Source: Psychrobacillus sp044762655 (lineage in GTDB: Bacteria > Bacillota > Bacilli > Bacillales_A > Planococcaceae). Taken from it: 64,000 nt of DNA. The translations under genes and the position numbers were made by a program. Shown here one piece after another: positions 8,893 through 16,534 of this stretch. The notes beneath the pieces were generated by a model. It saw nothing but the letters and a program-made list of their open reading frames with translations, had not been told where the DNA came from and made no database searches. Where the stretch lies: contig NZ_JBIWER010000009.1 of the NCBI RefSeq assembly GCF_044762655.1, positions 6,756-70,755 of the forward strand, written 5' to 3'. Within the stretch, counting starts at the first letter, position 1. Each line of letters opens with the position of its first letter.

Positions 8893-9936
8893 ATGAATTT
8901 TGAATTTGGAGTTTATTCATTAGGTGAACGTATACCCGATGCAAATGGTAATGTGTTATCCGCACAGGAGCGCATTGAAAATATTATTCAAATGGCGAAG
9001 TGGGCGGACGAAGCAGGACTGGATGTATTTGGTGTCGGTGAACATCACCGATTAGACTTTGTGACATCGAGCTATGCCATGCTACTAGCTGCAATTGCAC
9101 GTGAAACGAAAAACGTAAAGTTAACAAGTACTCTTTCAGTTATTAGTACGGCAGATCCAGTACGTGTCTATGAGGATTTCTCTACACTAGATTTACTAAG
9201 TGGTGGGCGTACAGAGATTATTTTAGGTCGGGGTGCCTTTTTAGAAAGTTTTTCATTATTTGGCGCAAGTTTAGATGACTACGATAAGCTATTTGAGGAA
9301 AAGCTAGGACTTTTTATGGAGCTACAAGAAAGAGACGTAGTAAATTGGCAAGGAGAATTCCGTTCCTCACTTGGAAATGCGCAAATTGCCCCACGTCCCG
9401 TGCAAAAGAAATTGCCGATGTGGATAGGTGTTGGTGGTACCCCAGCAAGTGCTGTTCGTGCTGGTAAGCTTGCCGCAAACATGGCTTTAGGTTTGCTAGG
9501 TGGAGAGCCAGAGCGTGTTCAACATTTAACCAATCTTTATTGGCAAGCAGCCCGAGATGCAGGACACGATTTATCTCAATTAAAAGTTTCTGTTACTGGA
9601 CACGGCTATATTGCAGAAGACGGTGCGCAAGCGATGCGCGAATTTACACCGCATTATAACCAGTACATGACACATTTCATGAAGGACCGTAGGATACCCT
9701 ATTCGCCAATGGTACCTGAGCAAATGATGCCACAACGTGTAGCGAATCAAATTTTAGCGGTTGGAAGTGCTGGAGAACTTGCAGAGAAAATTTTGTATCA
9801 GCATGAGCTATTTGGTCACTTACGCTTTATGGGACAATTTGATATGGGTAATCAACCGATGGCCCGTGTCGAAAAAGCCATTGATTTACTTTCGAATAAA
9901 GTAGCTCCGATTGTTCGTCGTGCTTTAAATAAATAA
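8893..9936 (+). CDS. LLM-class flavin-dependent oxidoreductase (luciferase-like)
   Basis: 347 aa with the bacterial-luciferase-like TIM-barrel pattern: EFGVYSLGERIPD at the N-terminus, FGVGEHHRLDF, STADPVRVYEDFSTLDLLSGGR and later GVGGTPASAVRAGKLA. Such enzymes use FMNH2 and oxygen, or F420-like chemistry, to oxidise small organics. ATG 8893 follows GTAGGTGGACATT; an in-frame GTG at 8884 is less likely. It is the third gene of the detoxification operon, and the NAD(P)H reductase could supply reduced flavin (inference). Confidence 0.88.
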   Translation: MNFEFGVYSLGERIPDANGNVLSAQERIENIIQMAKWADEAGLDVFGVGEHHRLDFVTSSYAMLLAAIARETKNVKLTSTLSVISTADPVRVYEDFSTLDLLSGGRTEIILGRGAFLESFSLFGASLDDYDKLFEEKLGLFMELQERDVVNWQGEFRSSLGNAQIAPRPVQKKLPMWIGVGGTPASAVRAGKLAANMALGLLGGEPERVQHLTNLYWQAARDAGHDLSQLKVSVTGHGYIAEDGAQAMREFTPHYNQYMTHFMKDRRIPYSPMVPEQMMPQRVANQILAVGSAGELAEKILYQHELFGHLRFMGQFDMGNQPMARVEKAIDLLSNKVAPIVRRALNK

Positions 9937-10085
9937 TGCGGTACTTTTTCAACAAATGGAGGCATTTGTCGTATATCCGATAAACGCTTCTGTTTGTTGA
10001 ATGTAGGTATCTTATTAATAGCTTAAATAACTTATGTAGTAATTTTTTATCAACATATCTTCTAACAAAAAGAGGGGTCTTCATA

Positions 10086-10709
10086 TTGACTAACGTATTA
10101 GTAGTAAAAGCAAACAACCGTCCCGATGGAATTTCAACTATGATGTATAACACTTTCGTAGAGGAAGCTTCAAAAAATGATTCATTAAACATCACAACAT
10201 TCGATGTTTTCACAGAAAACTTACCACACTATGGTCAAGACCTATTTGACGCACTTGGTAAATTACAAAACGGCGAAGAATTAAATGAAGCAGAAACTGC
10301 TTCAATCGCTGCGCAACAAAAATCACAAGCAGCTATTAAAAACGCAGACGTATTGGTCTTCGCATTTCCTTTGTGGAATCTAACAATCCCTTCAGCCTTG
10401 CAAGCGTTTATCGATTATAGCGTTCAAGCGGGCTTCACGTTTAAATATACGGCAGAGGGCAAAAAGGAATTTTTACTAGGCGATAAAAAAGTGTACTTAC
10501 TTAATGCACGTGGTGGCTACTATAACACACCAGAAGTGAACGCACTGGAAATGTCCGTGAACTATATGCACGCAGTACTTAATAATTACTTTGGTTTAGC
10601 CATCACAGATGAAGTGATTATCGAAGGTCACGCACAAGATCAAGCAAACGCTGGGGCAATTATTGCAGACGGTTTAGAGAAAGTAAAAGCGCTAGCTGCA
10701 ACAGTATAA
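10086..10709 (+). CDS. azoR: FMN-dependent NADH-azoreductase
   Basis: 207 aa, the normal length for AzoR/AcpD quinone reductases, with the flavodoxin-like fold. Visible motifs are VFAFPLWNLTIPSALQAFIDY and LNARGGYY, matching the FMN-binding loops of the family. It reduces quinones and azo dyes by two-electron transfer and protects thiols. The start is TTG at 10086 after AGAGGGG. A 150-base gap separates it from the LLM gene, with its own GTCGTATATCC element, so it may be a second transcript under the same TetR control. Confidence 0.88.
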   Translation: MTNVLVVKANNRPDGISTMMYNTFVEEASKNDSLNITTFDVFTENLPHYGQDLFDALGKLQNGEELNEAETASIAAQQKSQAAIKNADVLVFAFPLWNLTIPSALQAFIDYSVQAGFTFKYTAEGKKEFLLGDKKVYLLNARGGYYNTPEVNALEMSVNYMHAVLNNYFGLAITDEVIIEGHAQDQANAGAIIADGLEKVKALAATV

Positions 10710-10768
10710 ATACTGTTTACCTTATACACTTCATAAAAAAATAACGTTACCAAACGGGAGTACATTAA

Positions 10769-10812
10769 AAAGCCACAGGATATTGTTAAATCAATACTTT
10801 GTGGCTTTTCCT
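10769..10812 (+). terminator. Terminator after azoR
   Basis: AAAAGCCACA and TTGTGGCTTTT pair around an inner GATATTG/CAATA helix and end in a short T-run, about 60 bases after the azoreductase stop. Confidence 0.8.
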
Positions 10813-11013
10813 ATGAACATTATTTATACACGTTTTTATGAAAGTTCTTTGAAAGCTAGTTACAACAACGGTTTGGAAGCATTTCGAATAGTCTGGTACA
10901 ATCTCAGTTTTTGCATTAGACTTATCGTTGTAAATCCACAAAAATTTGGCGAGTACCAAATAAAATGGCGTAATTTTGCTTTTAAAACGCAGTAAATGAT
11001 TGTGAAGTATTGT

Positions 11014-11100
11014 ATTTAAACTAACGGGTGCTTTATCAGAACAAGAGGCTCCATTAAGTGGAGCTTTTTCTTATTGAACAAACGCAGCAGGTTAGTTAGT
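11014..11100 (+). repeat. Structured attC-like repeat, copy R3
   Basis: Left half-site TTTAAACTAACGGGTGCTTTA. The core hairpin is different from R1 (GCTCCA, TTAAG loop, TGGAGC, then TTTTT). The right half-site TTGAACAAA ends GCAGGTTAGTT. The upstream flank TGTGAAGTATTGTA is shared with several copies in the right array. Confidence 0.85.
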
Positions 11101-11174
11101 TTAGAGATAAAAGCCTTATTACAGTAACTATGGCCACATTTCGACCATAATGTTAATAAATGAGAAGGTGCTTA

Positions 11175-11250
11175 TTCAACTAACGGGTGCTTTACTTCAA
11201 GAAGGAGTAAAGCCTTTTTCTTATTGAACTAAAGGTGCAGTTTAGTTTAA
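11175..11250 (+). repeat. Structured attC-like repeat, copy R4
   Basis: TTCAACTAACGGGTGCTTTA, a perfect 10-bp terminator stem GCTTTACTTC/GGAGTAAAGC with loop AAGAA, T-run, then TTGAACTAA, AGGTGCAG, TTTAGTTTAA. It lies only 74 bases after R3 with no gene between, so that interval looks empty. The upstream flank GAGAAGGTGCTTA recurs before R8 and R12. Confidence 0.87.
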
Positions 11251-11264
11251 TAACAATAACTAAA

Positions 11265-11290
11265 AAAGAGCTGATTTTTTCAGCTCTTTT
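11265..11290 (-). terminator. Terminator after the HxlR gene
   Basis: AAAAGAGCTG and CAGCTCTTTT form a stem with T-runs on both strands. The minus-strand gene stops at 11290. Confidence 0.85.
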
Positions 11291-11658
11291 TACTTTCCTA
11301 TTGTTTCTTCACTTTCCCCGTAAAGTTCATCTAAGTGCTCTAAATGTGTTAATCCCCATTCATGCATAGACAACAATAGTGGCATTAATCCTTTACCATA
11401 TTCGGTTATTGAATATTCAACTTTTGGAGGAATTTGTGCATATATTTTGCGATTGACTATATCGTGATATTCCAATTCCCTTAATTGAGTTGTTAGCATC
11501 TTCTTAGTTACCTCAGGGACCAATCTTTGCAATTCACTAAAACGTAAAGTTCCTTTATCCAAAAGATGAAAAAGAATTACAGGCTTCCATTTTCCAACAA
11601 GAATATCAAGAGCTGTTTCAATCGTTCCAGTTCCATTTCCTTCACATTCTCCAGCCAT
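11290..11658 (-). CDS. HxlR-family winged-helix regulator
   Basis: 122 aa with the HxlR pattern: LDILVGKWKPVILFHLL, LRFSELQRLVPEVTKKMLTTQLREL and VEYSITEYGKGLMPLL. A cysteine at residue 5 (MAGECEGN) sits where redox-sensing members such as YodB and CatR carry their key Cys. I start at ATG 11658, about 8 nt after GGAGGA, rather than 11703. It is divergent from catE-catD, exactly the context of B. subtilis CatR/YodB, so it is probably a quinone/diamide-sensing repressor. Confidence 0.9.
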   Translation of the reverse strand: MAGECEGNGTGTIETALDILVGKWKPVILFHLLDKGTLRFSELQRLVPEVTKKMLTTQLRELEYHDIVNRKIYAQIPPKVEYSITEYGKGLMPLLLSMHEWGLTHLEHLDELYGESEETIGK

Positions 11659-11822
11659 TTTGCTTCCTCCTAATATGGTATCTTTTTGTATACTATGCCA
11701 CATTAAAGTACCTACTTCCGATTATTCTTCTTAGGGATTATTATAACCCTAGAAGTTAAATTAAAACAAGGCGCAACACTAATTCCCTCAATTCTCGAAT
11801 TTCTGGCTAACACTGATTTTTT

Positions 11823-11915
11823 GCAACGAAATAAATATCAAAAAAGTATAGGAGGTAAAAAAATGCCTTGGTTTTCACAACAAAATAAATCTCACGAAAA
11901 TATAGGAGGTAAAAG
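11823..11915 (+). repeat. Duplicated leader and ribosome binding site at the catE start
   Basis: A stretch of about 36 bases (CAACGAAATAAATATCA through TATAGGAGGTAAAA) occurs at 11823-11860 and again, slightly diverged, at 11878-11915, 55 bases apart. Each contains TATAGGAGGTAAAA. The second copy now lies inside the coding frame. Confidence 0.75.
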
Positions 11916-12774
11916 AATAAATTCTTATCACAGCAAACCTAATACATTTGCAAGCCACGTTCATTTAAAAGTTGAAAATTTGAGTCGGACTCTCGAGTTT
12001 TACCAAGACCTAATGGGATTTCAGGTGTTAAATCAATCAGGAAAAAAAGCAGTATTGACAGCAAACGGAATAACGCCTTTGCTTACAATCGAACAGCCTG
12101 AAGACGTCATTCCCAAGCAAATGCGCACAACAGGTTTGTATCACTATGCTTTACTTCTTCCTACCCGTAAAGATTTAGGGAAACTAATCACTCATCTTTT
12201 GAATGAACAGTATCCCTTGCAAGGTGCTTCTGATCACGGGACCCATGATGCTCTATATTTTGCAGATCCTGATGGAAATGGTATCGAAGTAGCCGTAGAT
12301 ACTGATCCATCGACATGGTATGACAAAACAGGGAAGTTAGATATTTCGAAAAATGGTCCAATGGATGTGGAAAGCGTCATTGCTGAAGCGAATGGGGAAA
12401 GATGGAATGGTATCCCTGAAGGAACCATTATCGGTCATATTCATTTGCATGTATCTGATTTAGAGAAAACAAAGGAATTTTATCATGATGGCCTAGGGTT
12501 AGATATTGTCATAGAGATACCGAATCAAGCAATATTTTTTTCAAGCGGTGGTTATCACCATCATATAGGAACAAACATTTGGAATGGCAAAAATGCGCCA
12601 AAACCTACATCTAATAGTGTAGGAATGCTCTTTTATACTCTTGTTATAGCAAACGAGGAAACAAGAAAATCATTGGTAGTAAAATTAGAAGCTATGGGTT
12701 ATCGAGTAATAGAAGATAATGGGGAACTCTTTACGGAAGATCCATCTGGGAATCGAATTCATTTGTGCTCTTAA
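11863..12774 (+). CDS. catE: Catechol-2,3-dioxygenase-like protein (two vicinal-oxygen-chelate domains)
   Basis: 303 aa with two glyoxalase/VOC modules: FASHVHLKVENLSRTLEFYQ (about residue 26 on) and IIGHIHLHVSDLEKTKEFYH (about 190 on). Candidate metal ligands are the His of HIHLHV, the HHH cluster in GGYHHHIGTN and the Glu near the C-terminus. This matches B. subtilis CatE, an extradiol ring-cleaving enzyme protecting against catechol. ATG 11863 follows GGAGGTAAAAAA. The first roughly 18 residues are encoded by a duplicated leader and are probably a recent extension. It is divergent from the HxlR gene and followed by two DoxX genes, as in catDE. Confidence 0.87.
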   Translation: MPWFSQQNKSHENIGGKRINSYHSKPNTFASHVHLKVENLSRTLEFYQDLMGFQVLNQSGKKAVLTANGITPLLTIEQPEDVIPKQMRTTGLYHYALLLPTRKDLGKLITHLLNEQYPLQGASDHGTHDALYFADPDGNGIEVAVDTDPSTWYDKTGKLDISKNGPMDVESVIAEANGERWNGIPEGTIIGHIHLHVSDLEKTKEFYHDGLGLDIVIEIPNQAIFFSSGGYHHHIGTNIWNGKNAPKPTSNSVGMLFYTLVIANEETRKSLVVKLEAMGYRVIEDNGELFTEDPSGNRIHLCS

Positions 12775-12874
12775 TACCTTGCATTACTTAGACTACGGTA
12801 CAACAACGTACCTAATTTCTAAAATTATTCCTAGGAATTATTGAAACAGATTTAATACAAGGAGGATTTTTACG

Positions 12875-13246
12875 ATGAAGTGGACAGTTCGAATTATACA
12901 AGGATTATTGGCTATTGGATTTCTATTATTTGGGTTTATGAAAGTGAGTGCAAACCCAATGCAGGTGGAGGCATTTAACAACGTCTATGGCTATGGAACA
13001 GGTTTCATGTATGTAGTGGGAGCTATTGAAATCATATCAGCGATCGGTTTGCTTATTGGGTTTAAGAAGAAAAATTTAGTTTCTATTTTCAGCGGTTTAT
13101 TAATAGTGGTGATGGCGGGTGCAGTGTTCACACACCTTATGGCTAGCCAAGGTTTCAGTGTTGCCATGATGCCTTTCATTCTTCTTATATTAGCCGTTGT
13201 GGTGTTTTTTGGTCAGAAAAAAATAATTAAAACATTAACAGTTTAA
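12875..13246 (+). CDS. catD: DoxX-family membrane protein, CatD-like
   Basis: 123 aa, four membrane segments, beginning WTVRIIQGLLAIGFLLFGFMKVS. B. subtilis catD encodes a DoxX protein paired with CatE. The order here is catE first and catD second. AAGGAGGATTTTTACG precedes the ATG. The symbol rests on family and context and not on a database match. Confidence 0.78.
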   Translation: MKWTVRIIQGLLAIGFLLFGFMKVSANPMQVEAFNNVYGYGTGFMYVVGAIEIISAIGLLIGFKKKNLVSIFSGLLIVVMAGAVFTHLMASQGFSVAMMPFILLILAVVVFFGQKKIIKTLTV

Positions 13247-13262
13247 AAGGAGAGGTTGAAAA

Positions 13263-13616
13263 ATGAATATCGCTTTATGGATTGTACAAATTATTTTAGC
13301 ATTAATGTTTGTGATGGCTGGTTTCACAAAGGCATTCCAATACGAAAAAGCTAAATCTAGCTTACCGTGGGTAAAAGATTCTTCAAAAGGATTGGTTACG
13401 TTTATCGGGGTAGCAGAATTGCTTGGAGGCATTGGCTTGATTGTACCTTATGCCATAGGAATAGCACCTATACTAACACCAATTGCGGCTCTTGGACTAG
13501 GGCTAGTCATGATTTTAGCAGCTGTGTTTCATGCTAAAAGAAAAGAAAATCAGGCAATCGGCATGAACATCATTTTATTGGCATTAGCATTATTTGTGGC
13601 AATCGGGCGGTGGTAG
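13263..13616 (+). CDS. DoxX-like membrane protein
   Basis: 117 aa with four hydrophobic segments (IALWIVQIILALMFVMAGFTKAF; GVAELLGGIGLIVPYA). It follows the CatD-like gene by 16 bases with its own AAAGGAGAGG site, so the two DoxX genes form a tandem. It is clearly a homologue of its neighbour and of the DoxX protein at 8531-8875. It is probably part of the same HxlR-controlled catechol/quinone unit. Confidence 0.82.
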   Translation: MNIALWIVQIILALMFVMAGFTKAFQYEKAKSSLPWVKDSSKGLVTFIGVAELLGGIGLIVPYAIGIAPILTPIAALGLGLVMILAAVFHAKRKENQAIGMNIILLALALFVAIGRW

Positions 13617-13725
13617 TAGGAACAAGACGCTCCACATGCAAGTTTAGCAGTACCAAGACCTGAACATAAAAAGAACCGACATAAAGTTAGTTCTTTTGCT
13701 GTATTTTTGAGCAATTTATTATGCG

Positions 13726-13751
13726 ACTTCTCTTACTAGAGAAGTTTTTTT
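13726..13751 (+). terminator. Terminator after the catechol operon
   Basis: CTTCTC, TTACTA loop, GAGAAG and a run of seven T, about 110 bases after the last DoxX stop. Confidence 0.85.
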
Positions 13752-13792
13752 GACTAAGGGTATTATTAATATGAAAGTTTGTGAAGAAATGT

Positions 13793-13926
13793 ATTTAACC
13801 TAACGGGTGCTTTAGTTCAACAAGACCATCATTACGATGGTCTATTTTTATGTCCAAAACATTAAGTTGATCTCAGATATGCATTGTGAAATGTTACACT
13901 TAAACTAAAGCGGCAGTTTAGTACAA
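13793..13926 (+). repeat. Structured attC-like repeat, long copy R5
   Basis: The left half-site CCTAACGGGTGCTTTAGTTCAA is followed by hairpin AGACCATC/GATGGTCT and T-run. A longer insert containing TTGTGAAATGTTACACTTAAA leads to the right half-site AACTAAAGCGGCAGTTTAGT. The element is about 134 bp, with a core unlike the short copies. R7 has the same long core. Confidence 0.82.
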
Positions 13927-13973
13927 GAAAAGCTATGATTTTATTAAAGGATTAGACAAAGGAGTGAGAAAAA

Positions 13974-14420
13974 ATGGGGATGAAAACAACAAGGAAAAAT
14001 TTTACTGAATGGGAAATAAAGCATTTAAATCAACCTTTATCGTTTGATGATGTATGGGAGTTAGGAAAAGAAAAATATAGGTTCGATACGCAAGATTTAA
14101 TAGGTATATATGTATTTCAAAACATTAAAACTAATCGGTTTTATATAGGTAGTTCACATCATATCTTTGGCAGGTTAAAATCCCACGCATCCTCTATGAA
14201 ATCAAGAAAGCATAGTTATCAAGAGATAAATGAGGATTTTAAGAAATATGGAAAGGATAGCTTTGTATTTAAAATATTTACTTATTGTGATAATTCACAA
14301 TTACGTAGGTTTGAAAAAAGTTGGCTCCAAACTTATAGTGAAAAAGAAAAGCTATACAATCAAGGTGAGATTGATAATTGGGATACGGCAAAAGGTAGAT
14401 GGGTTAGAAATAGATGGTGA
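13974..14420 (+). CDS. GIY-YIG nuclease-domain protein
   Basis: 148 aa. The GIY-YIG signature is at about residues 43-65: GIYVFQNIKTNRFYIGSSHHIFGRLKSH, with Tyr, Tyr, Gly and Arg in the expected places and a Glu at RRFEKSWLQ that could bind the metal. Such folds occur in homing and repair endonucleases, and in many small proteins of unknown role. No extra DNA-binding domain is apparent. GGAGTGAGAAAAA precedes the ATG. It is the only gene between repeats R5 and R6, i.e. a one-gene unit. Confidence 0.8.
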   Translation: MGMKTTRKNFTEWEIKHLNQPLSFDDVWELGKEKYRFDTQDLIGIYVFQNIKTNRFYIGSSHHIFGRLKSHASSMKSRKHSYQEINEDFKKYGKDSFVFKIFTYCDNSQLRRFEKSWLQTYSEKEKLYNQGEIDNWDTAKGRWVRNRW

Positions 14421-14456
14421 AAAAAATTATGTAATGGGAGTTTTACTTAGCTCTTC

Positions 14457-14533
14457 TTTAACTAACGGGTGCTTTACTTCAAGAAGGGGTAAAGCCTTTT
14501 TTCTTATTGTACTAAAGACGCAGGTTAGATGAA
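14457..14533 (+). repeat. Structured attC-like repeat, copy R6
   Basis: TTTAACTAACGGGTGCTTTA, stem GCTTTACTTC/GGGGTAAAGC, T-run, then a right half TTGTACTAAAGACGCAGG followed by TTAGATGAA. The hairpin reads toward plus although the next gene is on minus, so it is not simply that gene's terminator. Confidence 0.85.
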
Positions 14534-14544
14534 GAAATACAAAA

Positions 14545-14570
14545 AAAAAAGACCAATAAGTGGTCTTTTT
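14545..14570 (-). terminator. Terminator of the exported-protein gene
   Basis: AAAAAGACCA and TGGTCTTTTT with a four-base loop, overlapping the minus-strand stop at 14569. Confidence 0.82.
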
Positions 14571-14988
14571 AAAGGGGAAAAGCTAAAGTTTTTAGTAACG
14601 TATCAGTTTCTGCTTTAATGGTAAAAAAATGTGGATTCTTCTCATCATCAAATATGAGTAAATAAGGCTTTTCATCTTCGGGAATAATAATGATAACTTC
14701 ATCAATCGTAGTATTCACCCATTTATTTTCTAATCGAAGAGATGGCGTTAAGGGAATCTTAACTATATAACCTTTGTCTGGAATAGGGTTGAATTTTTTA
14801 ACAATATTATCAATTTCTTGAATAACTTTTTTAGTCTCTAATTGTATTTTAGGATTTGTTGGGATTGTTATTATCTTATTTTTTTCAACATCAAGAAATT
14901 CAATATTTGCTGTGCTTTGTGCACTTACTATAAGTAGATTAAATAGAAAAAGTAAAGGAATTGACGTAAATAATATTTTAGGAATCAC
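14569..14988 (-). CDS. Exported or membrane-anchored hypothetical protein
   Basis: 139 aa from GTG 14988, which follows GAGGTGATAAAT; the longer frame to 15036 has no good site. The N-terminus (IPKILFTSIPLLFLFNLLIVSAQS) looks like a signal peptide with possible cleavage near SAQS. The rest is lysine-rich and soluble (DKGYIVKIPLTPSLRLENKWV, ITIKAETDTLLKTLAF) with no cysteine or known motif. I do not recognise the family. It is the only gene between R6 and R7, opposite to the repeat direction. Confidence 0.72.
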   Translation of the reverse strand: MIPKILFTSIPLLFLFNLLIVSAQSTANIEFLDVEKNKIITIPTNPKIQLETKKVIQEIDNIVKKFNPIPDKGYIVKIPLTPSLRLENKWVNTTIDEVIIIIPEDEKPYLLIFDDEKNPHFFTIKAETDTLLKTLAFPL

Positions 14989-15041
14989 ATTTATCACCTC
15001 AGATTTAGCCTTACCTAAAATTATTTTGTTATACATGCTTA

Positions 15042-15174
15042 TTCAACTAACGGGTGCTTTAGTTAAACAAGACCATCACTTCGATGGTCTATCTTTTTAT
15101 CTGAAACAACAAGTAGTTCTCAGAAATCCATTGTGAAATGTTACACTTAAACTAACGGGGCAGGTTAGTTGAAG
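15042..15174 (+). repeat. Structured attC-like repeat, long copy R7
   Basis: TTCAACTAAC at the left and GTTAGTTGAA at the right form a perfect 10-bp terminal inverted repeat. Core hairpin AGACCATC/GATGGTCT, then TTGTGAAATGTTACACTTAAA before AACTAACGGGGCAG. Sister of R5. Confidence 0.87.
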
Positions 15175-15232
15175 AAGAGAAGGGAAGTTTTTGTGTCGCA
15201 TTTGAAACATTAAGCTCAGTAAGTAGGAAAAA

Positions 15233-15271
15233 AAGAAAGTGCGTTTCTGTATTAATAGAAACGCACTTTCG
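15233..15271 (-). terminator. Strong bidirectional terminator
   Basis: AAAGTGCGTTTCT and AGAAACGCACTTT flank an 8-base loop. On the minus strand it ends in a long T-run just after the EamA stop at 15277. Confidence 0.9.
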
Positions 15272-15276
15272 GAATA

Positions 15277-16149
15277 TTATTCGTCTTTTATAACTATAAA
15301 AACACCGCTAAAAATTAAAATTGTACCTATCCAAAATGAAATTCCAATTGTTTCACCCAATAATAGCCAACCTAAAAAGGTCCCGACGATTGGTTGGAAG
15401 AAAAAGAATAATCCACCACTGGAAGCATTCATTAATTGGAGACCTTTGTTCCATAATAAAAAACCACCAGCTGTTGAAATAACGCCTAAATACAGTAAAC
15501 CTCCTGAAATCGTCGGTTGTAAAATAGATGATAAGTCTAAATCGTTTAACTTTGGTAGAACAAATGGCGTCAACAAAATTACGGCTATCAAAGAAGAATA
15601 AGTTGTAAAAACAAGTTGTGAATAATGAGTAGGGACTTTTTTGATTATTACGGACATTAATGCCCATGTTAATGCAGCTATTAATAAGTAGAAGCCGCCT
15701 AGCTGTTGTGTTCCATCTATTTTGCCATTACCAACAATAATGAACACGCCTACTGTTGCTAGAACAATGGAGAAACATTTTTTTAGCGTTATTTTTTCTT
15801 TTAAAATAAAACGTGCAAATATCACCATAAAAGCAGGTGTTGTTGATGTAATAATGGCGCCCATTTGAGCAGTTGATAACATCGTACCTATTTCTTGTGT
15901 GACTATCGAAATTGTATTACCAATAAGACCGACAAGAAAGATAATAACCCAGTCTCTTTTGGCTATTTTCCATGATTGCTTCATGCAAACGCCGATTATA
16001 ACAAGCACAACTACCGCAATCACATAACGAATCCATACGAGTTCGAATGGTGGAACAATATCAACCACCACTTTTACTACAACATACATTGCACCCCAAA
16101 TACTTGCAGCAATTGATAAAAATAAGGCACCTATTATTTTATTATTCAT
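15277..16149 (-). CDS. EamA/DMT-family transporter
   Basis: 290 aa with ten hydrophobic segments arranged as two EamA repeats (GALFLSIAASIWGAMYVVVK ... ; GGFYLLIAALTWALMSVIIKK ...). It is the usual length for drug/metabolite exporters of this superfamily. The substrate cannot be predicted. I start at ATG 16149, which follows GGAGGAAAAAAC. It is the only gene between repeats R7 and R8. Confidence 0.88.
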   Translation of the reverse strand: MNNKIIGALFLSIAASIWGAMYVVVKVVVDIVPPFELVWIRYVIAVVVLVIIGVCMKQSWKIAKRDWVIIFLVGLIGNTISIVTQEIGTMLSTAQMGAIITSTTPAFMVIFARFILKEKITLKKCFSIVLATVGVFIIVGNGKIDGTQQLGGFYLLIAALTWALMSVIIKKVPTHYSQLVFTTYSSLIAVILLTPFVLPKLNDLDLSSILQPTISGGLLYLGVISTAGGFLLWNKGLQLMNASSGGLFFFFQPIVGTFLGWLLLGETIGISFWIGTILIFSGVFIVIKDE

Positions 16150-16393
16150 GTTTTTTCCTCCGTTTTTCATAGATATCTATGTCCCTAACGGAGAAAATCT
16201 CTTCTACCGTTAAGGAAGAAGAATGGTTGGTACATCTTGTTCAAATAATGGAGAAAACATCATATAAATCAACACCTTTTTATTATCATTTTTAATATTA
16301 TATATTAGATTTAATACTTTTAATAGTATTGAGTTATTAGGATTAACTACTAGACATCCCGACCATAATTTGTAACAGAAGAGAAGGTGCTTA

Positions 16394-16465
16394 TTCAACT
16401 AACGGGTGCTTTACTTTAAGAGGGCGTAAAGCCTTTTTTCTTATTGAACTAAAGAGACAGGTGTA
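16394..16465 (+). repeat. Structured attC-like repeat, copy R8 (right half decayed)
   Basis: TTCAACTAACGGGTGCTTTA and stem GCTTTACTTT/GGCGTAAAGC with T-run are intact, as is TTGAACTAAAGAGACAGG. The terminal GTTAGTT has become GTGTAAA. This is the last copy of the left array. Confidence 0.8.
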
Positions 16466-16534
16466 AAAACAGGGTACCAATGAGTCCTAAAAAAAACCAA
16501 ATTAACCTTTATTCGACGATCGAGCACAAATAGT

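Noticed and set aside
10783..10995. 70-aa plus-strand frame after azoR
   Set aside because: Begins inside the azoR terminator and has no recognisable sequence.
6584..16465. Explaining the R repeats as MITE-type insertions
   Set aside because: Uniform orientation within each array, one gene unit per interval and no visible target duplications argue against it, though it remains the main alternative.
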